Source of the DNA: an uncultured Fibrobacter sp.
GTDB lineage: Bacteria > Fibrobacterota > Fibrobacteria > Fibrobacterales > Fibrobacteraceae
Assembly: GCA_946413655.1 (NCBI GenBank)
Contig: CAMKLO010000018.1
Coordinates: 1 to 53,673, forward strand
Length of the DNA stretch: 53,673 bases
Direction: 5' to 3'
In this document: piece after piece, positions 48,986-53,673 of the stretch
Position numbering within the stretch: the stretch's first letter is position 1
Layout of the letters: the number at the start of each line of letters is the position of its first letter
Position numbers and translations under genes: made by a program
Notes under the pieces: model-generated
Told to the model about the DNA's origin: nothing
What the model saw: the letters and a program-made list of their open reading frames with translations, nothing else
The model's database searches: none

Positions 48986-49960
48986 GTGATAAAAGGCGTC
49001 AGCTATTTTGGAGTGCGCTCCCCGAGGCTCGCACGCATTGACCTTGCACAAATCAAAGAAGCCGGGTTCAACGCAGTTCTTCATACTTGGAGTGAAGAAG
49101 ACCTGCAATATTACTTCGATACGATGAAACAAATCGTGAACGAGTCCGCCGCCATGGGGCTTTCCGTCTATGTGAATCCGTGGGGCGTAGGCCGAGTGTT
49201 TGGCGGTGAAGCTTATTCGGAACTCACCGCGAGGAATCACGACTTGTGCCAAGTGGCGCTCGACGGGAAGCCGAAAGTGGCTGCCTGCCCGAACCATCCG
49301 GAGTTCCGAGCCTACATGCACCACTGGATAGAAGTTGTCTGTAACACAAATGTTTCCACGATTTTCTGGGACGAACCGCATTTTTATTTTGAAAAAGGCG
49401 GGCTTAACAACTGGAGTTGCCGCTGCAAAAAATGTCGCGAGTCGTTCCGTTCAAAATTCGGTTACGAGATGCCCGCCGAACTTACAGACGACGTAAAGCA
49501 GTTCCGCGAACAGAGTCTCATCGACTTTTTGGACGAGATGACGAAGGACGTGCACGCCCGAGGCAAGCGCAACTGCGTTTGCATGTTGCCGCCGTGGTTC
49601 CCCGCCGGGCTCGACGACTGGAGCCGCGTGGCTAGCCTCGATGCTGTCGATGAAATCGCAAGCGACCCTTACTGGGAACGCGGGGCAAGCGAAGAATGGG
49701 TCCGCGAGAAATACCGCGAGACTGCAAACAAACTCATCGAAGTCGCCACACGCTACGGCAAGTCCGTGCAGATGTGGGTGAAAGCTTACCAGATTGAAGC
49801 AGGCCGCGAAAACGACCTCGCCATCGCCGTTGCCGAGAGTCGCGCTGCAGGCATCAAGAACATTTTCGCCTGGAGCTACCGCGGCACAGAGACGCTCAGC
49901 TGGCTCAAAAGCGACAACCCGGACGAAGTCGCCCGGGTGTTCAGAAATTCTTTGCGTTAA
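48986..49960 (+). CDS. Putative TIM-barrel glycoside-hydrolase-like protein
   Basis: The 324-residue protein (GTG start) has no signal peptide. It reads KGVSYFGVRSPRLARIDLAQ, IKEAGFNAVLHTW, MGLSVYVNPWGVGRVFGGE, STIFWDEPHFYFEKGG, then a Cys cluster CRCKKCRESFRSKFGYEMP and GIKNIFAWSYRGTE. Strand order and the WDEP motif fit a TIM barrel such as those in glycosidase-like families; the Glu in WDEP could be catalytic. No specific family or substrate is claimed. Its stop is only three bases from the convergent FISUMP gene's stop. Confidence 0.65.
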   Translation: MIKGVSYFGVRSPRLARIDLAQIKEAGFNAVLHTWSEEDLQYYFDTMKQIVNESAAMGLSVYVNPWGVGRVFGGEAYSELTARNHDLCQVALDGKPKVAACPNHPEFRAYMHHWIEVVCNTNVSTIFWDEPHFYFEKGGLNNWSCRCKKCRESFRSKFGYEMPAELTDDVKQFREQSLIDFLDEMTKDVHARGKRNCVCMLPPWFPAGLDDWSRVASLDAVDEIASDPYWERGASEEWVREKYRETANKLIEVATRYGKSVQMWVKAYQIEAGRENDLAIAVAESRAAGIKNIFAWSYRGTETLSWLKSDNPDEVARVFRNSLR

Positions 49961-49963
49961 TAG

Positions 49964-51292
49964 CTATCTATAGCTGTCCTTGAGGCAACGGACTGAGAGG
50001 TCGTAGTACTTACTTCTGCGGCCCACGCCCGCCCCGTCGCTTACGTACATGTCACAGGCGTCGTAAATATCGTACTCAGAGGCACTCCAGAAGGATGCGT
50101 CGTCGCCTGTAAAGTTGAAGTAACCATTGTAGTACCTGTTGCCAGCAGGGAGCGCAGAGAAACCGTAAGCGTCCATACCATTGTCATAATTCCAGCCAGT
50201 CTGCGACTTGAGTCTCTCGCCAATCGAGCTACGTCTCACGACGACACTCTTTTCTTTGCCCACTTCAGTAAGCAGCGTGTTCCATTCCGTGGTATCCGGC
50301 AAATGCCAACCTTCAGGGCATACGCCACGTACCCTGCCGGAAAGCTCGCATTTATTGACGGAGCCGCATTCCTCTTCGGACCGGCCAATGGCAGTCGTCC
50401 AAGCATAGAGGCGCCCGTACTTGGTGCAATCACCTTCATATTTATCGCGTCCACCACCACACCAGCTATTATCTACTTTATAGTTCAAATTCTCCGCCAT
50501 CCAAATTTGCGAACCAATCGTCACATACCGATAAAGACTGCTGTCACGATTATCGCAAAAATGATTTTCTGGATTATACAGTTTGCCGCCACATTTTTTT
50601 AAGTCCAAGACTCCTTGAACAGAGCAATACTGTCGTGTCGGATCGTATGGAATCAAATTACACATTGCTTTATAAAGTGTCGTCGTGTTATCTCCGCACT
50701 TCAAGGTGATTGTGCCATTCGTATCGTTCACTATTTCGCAATTCTTGCCATCAGAGCCAGCCACTCCCGTGTCGCCCTTGGCGCCGTCCTGCCCATCTTC
50801 CCCATTCAATAAGACTCCCACGGAGTCTTCTCCGCATACAATCTTGTAGCCGTTATCTATCGCCACCACCGTGCAAGATTTACCATCTTTGCCGTCCTTA
50901 CCATTCTCCCCGTTTTTCCCGTTCTTGCCATCATTTCCATCTTTACCATTTTCCCCATTCTTTCCGTCAACGCCATTTTTTCCGTCTTTACCATTCTTTC
51001 CATCTACACCGTTTTTTCCATCCTTGCCGTCAGCACCATCTTTCCCGTCCTTGCCCTTCATGGTAGTCCACTTTCTGTTGACACAGTAGTATGCGGCAGC
51101 AGAATCCACGGAATATACCAATGCGCCCTCGTTTTCTGTAGTGCACTTGGGCAAAGCGTCGCCCTCTTCCACCAGCTGCATTCCGACAATCTGGGTCACT
51201 TCGGTAATTTCGTCACCACATGCAGAAAAGGCAGCAAGGACTGCTGCCGCGAAAAATGGCATCAATGTTTTGGATAGAACTTTATTTATCAT
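49964..51292 (-). CDS. Collagen-like FISUMP lipoprotein, copy 1
   Basis: The 442-residue protein has a lipoprotein signal (lipobox FSAC, Cys25) and a short Cys-containing domain. Twenty Gly-X-Y triplets (residues 80-139; X is Lys, Ala, Val, Glu or Asn, Y mostly Asp or Asn, no proline) follow, then a linker with CTVVAIDNGYKIVCGEDSVG and module B (NCEIV ... CNLIPYDPTRQYC). The FISUMP domain follows (IGSQIWMAENLNYKVDNSWC, GVCPEGWHLPDTTEWNTLL, YGFSALPAGNR, ASFWSASEYD, LSVRCLKD). The mature protein should sit on the outer membrane with the stalk lifting the head. Role unknown. Confidence 0.9.
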   Translation of the reverse strand: MINKVLSKTLMPFFAAAVLAAFSACGDEITEVTQIVGMQLVEEGDALPKCTTENEGALVYSVDSAAAYYCVNRKWTTMKGKDGKDGADGKDGKNGVDGKNGKDGKNGVDGKNGENGKDGNDGKNGKNGENGKDGKDGKSCTVVAIDNGYKIVCGEDSVGVLLNGEDGQDGAKGDTGVAGSDGKNCEIVNDTNGTITLKCGDNTTTLYKAMCNLIPYDPTRQYCSVQGVLDLKKCGGKLYNPENHFCDNRDSSLYRYVTIGSQIWMAENLNYKVDNSWCGGGRDKYEGDCTKYGRLYAWTTAIGRSEEECGSVNKCELSGRVRGVCPEGWHLPDTTEWNTLLTEVGKEKSVVVRRSSIGERLKSQTGWNYDNGMDAYGFSALPAGNRYYNGYFNFTGDDASFWSASEYDIYDACDMYVSDGAGVGRRSKYYDLSVRCLKDSYR

Positions 51293-51396
51293 TAGGGGCT
51301 CCCGTTTTTTTCAATATACAAATTTTTCAAAATAGGAACAAAGTCTATATCAAACAGAACAGGAGCAACTCATTTCAATTTCAAATATAGCTAGTC
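50764..51396 (-). repeat. Near-identical 5' unit of the FISUMP array, copy 1
   Basis: This segment (stalk, signal peptide, promoter and the end of the upstream paralogue) matches 52128-52760 at a constant offset of 1364 bases. Only a handful of substitutions are seen: one in the stalk-linker and about four in the promoter. Confidence 0.85.
51313..51318 (-). promoter_or_regulatory. -10 box of FISUMP copy 1
   Basis: On the minus strand TATATT preceded by ATTTG, with TTTTGA about 15 bases further upstream. The leader has GGGAG about eight bases before the ATG at 51292. Confidence 0.45.
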
Positions 51397-52656
51397 CTGG
51401 AGACAACGGACGGAGTAGCCGATCTCCTTAGGGTATTGGAGGAAGCCCGCGAACTCGCTGTAGTAGGACAGATCTATGCGGTAGGCGACGTAGCTGCCGC
51501 CCGCAGTGGCACTCCAGAAGTCAGCTGCGCCACCCTCATCGAAGAAGCCATTGCTGCCGCAGCTACCAGCAGGGGACGCAGAGAAACCGTAAGCGTCCGT
51601 ACCGTTGCCACTTGTACCATCATAATCTTCTTTCCAGCCAGTCTGCGACTTGAGCATCTTGCCTGCAGTGCTTTTCCCGCCCACTGTGGCAAACAGTTTG
51701 TTCCATTCCGTGGTATCAGGCAAATGCCAGCCCGGCGGGCAAACACCATACACCGTATCAGGCAGAGAACAAGTCTTGAGGTAACCGCAGTCTATGGACT
51801 TATCCTTATAAAGCTTGGCAGAATCGATCGCCGCTGCCCAAGTGTAAAGACGACCGTACTTGGAACAATCACCTTCATTCTTATCACTGCCACCGCCACA
51901 CCAACTATTTTCTGTTTTATAATTCAGGTTCTCCGCCATCCAGATTTGGTTCCCTATGTTCACAACCCGATAAAGTTGCTTGTCGCGAGGATCCACCATC
52001 CAGCCATCTACAAAACTTTTTCCATCTTTACCATCGGCTCCGTTGCTCAGCGTAACCGATTTGCCGTCAGTGCAACTTATCTTCATTCCATCAGTAACTT
52101 TTTCTGCGGAGCAACTGGAGCCCGCCACTCCCGTGTCGCCCTTGGCGCCGTCCTGCCCATCTTTCCCATTCAATAAGACTCCCACGGAGTCTTCTCCGCA
52201 TACAATCTTGTAGCCGTTATCTATCGCCACCACCGTGCAAGATTTACCATCTTTGCCGTCCTTACCATTCTCCCCGTTTTTCCCGTTCTTGCCATCATTT
52301 CCATCTTTACCATTTTCCCCATTCTTTCCGTCAACGCCATTTTTTCCGTCTTTACCATTCTTTCCATCTACACCGTTTTTTCCATCCTTGCCGTCAGCAC
52401 CATCTTTCCCGTCCTTGCCCTTCATGGTAGTCCACTTTCTGTTGACACAGTAGTATGCGGCAGCAGAATCCACGGAATATACCAATGCGCCCTCGTTTTC
52501 TGTAGTGCACTTGGGCAAAGCGTCGCCCTCTTCCACCAGCTGCATTCCGACAATCTGGGTCACTTCGGTAATTTCGTCACCACATGCAGAAAAGGCAGCA
52601 AGGACTGCTGCCGCGAAAAATGGCATCAATGTTTTGGATAGAACTTTATTTATCAT
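51391..52656 (-). CDS. Collagen-like FISUMP lipoprotein, copy 2
   Basis: The 421-residue protein is identical to copy 1 through residue 164 and up to about residue 184 except for one Lys/Glu change. It then has module A (CSAEKVTDGMKISCTDGKSV ... NGADGKDGK) in place of module B, a short DGWMVDPRDKQLYR joint and the FISUMP domain (IGNQIWMAENLNYKTENSWC, GVCPPGWHLPDTTEWNKLF, YGFSASPAGS, ADFWSATAGG, YSVRCLQD). The FWSA-to-end tail differs strongly from copies 1 and 3. It has its own promoter and ribosome site. Confidence 0.9.
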   Translation of the reverse strand: MINKVLSKTLMPFFAAAVLAAFSACGDEITEVTQIVGMQLVEEGDALPKCTTENEGALVYSVDSAAAYYCVNRKWTTMKGKDGKDGADGKDGKNGVDGKNGKDGKNGVDGKNGENGKDGNDGKNGKNGENGKDGKDGKSCTVVAIDNGYKIVCGEDSVGVLLNGKDGQDGAKGDTGVAGSSCSAEKVTDGMKISCTDGKSVTLSNGADGKDGKSFVDGWMVDPRDKQLYRVVNIGNQIWMAENLNYKTENSWCGGGSDKNEGDCSKYGRLYTWAAAIDSAKLYKDKSIDCGYLKTCSLPDTVYGVCPPGWHLPDTTEWNKLFATVGGKSTAGKMLKSQTGWKEDYDGTSGNGTDAYGFSASPAGSCGSNGFFDEGGAADFWSATAGGSYVAYRIDLSYYSEFAGFLQYPKEIGYSVRCLQD

Positions 52657-52760
52657 TAGGGGCTCCCGTTTTTTTCAATATACAAATTTTTCAAAATAGG
52701 AACAAAATCTATATATAACAGAACAGGAGCAACTCATTTCAATTTCAAATATAGCTAGTC
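52128..52760 (-). repeat. Near-identical 5' unit of the FISUMP array, copy 2
   Basis: Partner of 50764-51396. The third copy of the start of this unit is visible at about 53580-53673, where the window ends. Confidence 0.85.
52677..52682 (-). promoter_or_regulatory. -10 box of FISUMP copy 2
   Basis: Same TATATT and leader as copy 1, at the same distance from the ATG at 52656. Confidence 0.45.
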
Positions 52761-53673
52761 TTTGAGGCAACGGACTGAGTTAGCGTCACTTTTGTCGTAG
52801 GTTCCGGTGTACACCATACTCCTGCTGTATACAAAGTGCATGCTCCAGGCATAATCGCTATCGAACTCAGTGGTACTCCAGAAAAAAGCGTAGCTACCGT
52901 AGCCGATGTAGCCGCCACCCCTGGTCATCCAACCAGCAGGGAGCGCAGAGAAACCGTAGGCATCCGTACCAATATTACGACTTTCACCATCGGGATAACG
53001 CCAACCAGTCTGAGACATAAGTATCTTGGCAGCAAAGCCTTCCCCGCCTACTTCGGTAAACAACGTATTCCATTTTGTGGTATCGGGCAAACGCCAGCCT
53101 TTGGGACACGCATTTTTCGCGGCCGACCAAGTGTAGAGACGACCGTACTTGGTGCAATCACCTTCATTCTTATCACTGCCACCGCCACACCAGCTACTGT
53201 CTGTTTTATAGTTCAAGTTCTCCGCCATCCAAATCTGCGCACCAATCGTCACATGCCGATAAAGACTGCCGTCACGAGTATCACAAAGATGGCTTTCAGG
53301 ATTATACAGTTTGTCACCACATTTTTCCAAGTCAAAAATTCCTTGATCAGAGCAATACTGTTGCGTCGGATCGTATGGAGTCAAATTGCACATCGCCTTG
53401 TAAAGTTTCGTAATATCGTCACCGCACTTCAGAGTGATTACGCCGTTCAAATCGCTCACAATTTCACAATTTTTTCCATCTTTACCATCGGCTCCATTGC
53501 TCAGCGTAAACGATTTGCCATCGGTGCAACTAATCTTTATTCCATCAATAACTTTTTCTGCAGAGCAACTGGTGCCAGCCACTCCCGTATCGCCCTTGGC
53601 GCCGTCCTGCCCGTCTTCCCCATTCAATAAGACTCCCACGGAGTCTTCTCCGCATACAATCTTGTAGCCGTTA
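52755..53673 (-). CDS. Collagen-like FISUMP lipoprotein, copy 3, 5' end outside window
   Basis: The open frame enters from the window edge with NGYKIVCGEDSVGVLLNGE, the same linker as copies 1 and 2, so the missing part is very likely the same signal peptide and collagen stalk. It then carries both module A (CSAEKVIDGIKISCTDGK ... NGADGKDGK) and module B (NCEIVSDLNGVITLKCGD ... CNLTPYDPTQQYC), followed by the FISUMP domain ending NSVRCLKD. About 306 residues are visible. Confidence 0.88.
   Translation of the reverse strand, partial: NGYKIVCGEDSVGVLLNGEDGQDGAKGDTGVAGTSCSAEKVIDGIKISCTDGKSFTLSNGADGKDGKNCEIVSDLNGVITLKCGDDITKLYKAMCNLTPYDPTQQYCSDQGIFDLEKCGDKLYNPESHLCDTRDGSLYRHVTIGAQIWMAENLNYKTDSSWCGGGSDKNEGDCTKYGRLYTWSAAKNACPKGWRLPDTTKWNTLFTEVGGEGFAAKILMSQTGWRYPDGESRNIGTDAYGFSALPAGWMTRGGGYIGYGSYAFFWSTTEFDSDYAWSMHFVYSRSMVYTGTYDKSDANSVRCLKD

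Noticed and set aside
50871..51089. Plus-strand frame of PFFPSLP repeats
   Set aside because: It is the reverse reading of the Gly-X-Y collagen stalk.
49964..53673. Diversity-generating retroelement acting on FISUMP heads
   Set aside because: The lectin-like look of the head prompted the idea, but there is no reverse transcriptase gene and no template repeat in the window; differences are spread and not limited to adenines.

Overview
The window looks like chromosome of a Fibrobacter-type bacterium (phylum Fibrobacterota). The strongest pointer is four proteins carrying the Fibrobacter succinogenes major paralogous (FISUMP) domain. A complete Gram-negative envelope set (Tol-Pal, a TonB/ExbBD system, KdsB, a BamA-like barrel), a cytosolic family 8 glycoside hydrolase and several lipoproteins fit a fibre-degrading diderm. 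No rRNA, tRNA, CRISPR array, phage or complete insertion sequence was seen. Assignments were made by reading motifs; no database search was run.

Layout. 1-2442: accessory genes (partial membrane protein with a Sel1-like repeat, lipoprotein, frameshifted small ORF, P-loop ATPase). 2649-8175 (minus): a TonB2-type cluster in the order DUF3450, TtpC-like ExbB, ExbB, ExbD, TonB, TPR protein, broken up by short repeats. 8359-12591 (minus): RluA-type pseudouridine synthase, NadD, two envelope proteins, RsgA and a small protein, with divergent UbiA at 12661. 13619-18501 (minus): a full Tol-Pal operon tolQ-tolR-tolA-tolB-pal-cpoB. 18696-25965: LPP20-like lipoprotein, FolC, secreted endonuclease I, ribosomal protein S4, GH8 enzyme, a GntR-type regulator and a small FISUMP protein. 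26058-32247: proline-rich secreted protein, pyrophosphatase, BamA-like protein, membrane protein, HrpB helicase. 32491-41139 (minus): choice-of-anchor-I-like protein, PfkB kinase, rhomboid protease, CoaD, RsmD, PilN/PilO-like and PilM proteins, helix-hairpin-helix protein, KdsB, GatC. 41219-49960: Rpn nuclease, UvrD/PcrA helicase, PilB ATPase, ThiL and two unknown plus-strand genes. 49964-53673 (minus): a tandem array of three collagen-like FISUMP lipoproteins, the last cut by the window end.

How the parts fit. Two proton-motive-force-driven envelope machines sit about 10 kb apart: Tol-Pal and a TonB2-like system with its usual DUF3450 and TPR partners. Pilus or type II secretion parts (PilM, PilN/O-like, PilB) are scattered among housekeeping genes.

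Three signals deserve attention. First, the FISUMP array has near-identical promoter, signal peptide and collagen stalk, but a mosaic linker and a divergent C-terminal head, which looks like a constant-stalk, variable-head surface protein family. Second, short repeats are dense: three unrelated heptanucleotide families (GAGACGA, AGTTACT, AGGAAGT), often as inverted pairs, plus small palindromes of the GTCATTCCC type. Both kinds occur in frame inside conserved genes (rsgA, ttpC, folC, hrpB, the TPR gene). Third, about ten genes have a TATATT-like box exactly 6-7 nt before the start codon and no Shine-Dalgarno sequence, which suggests leaderless transcription.
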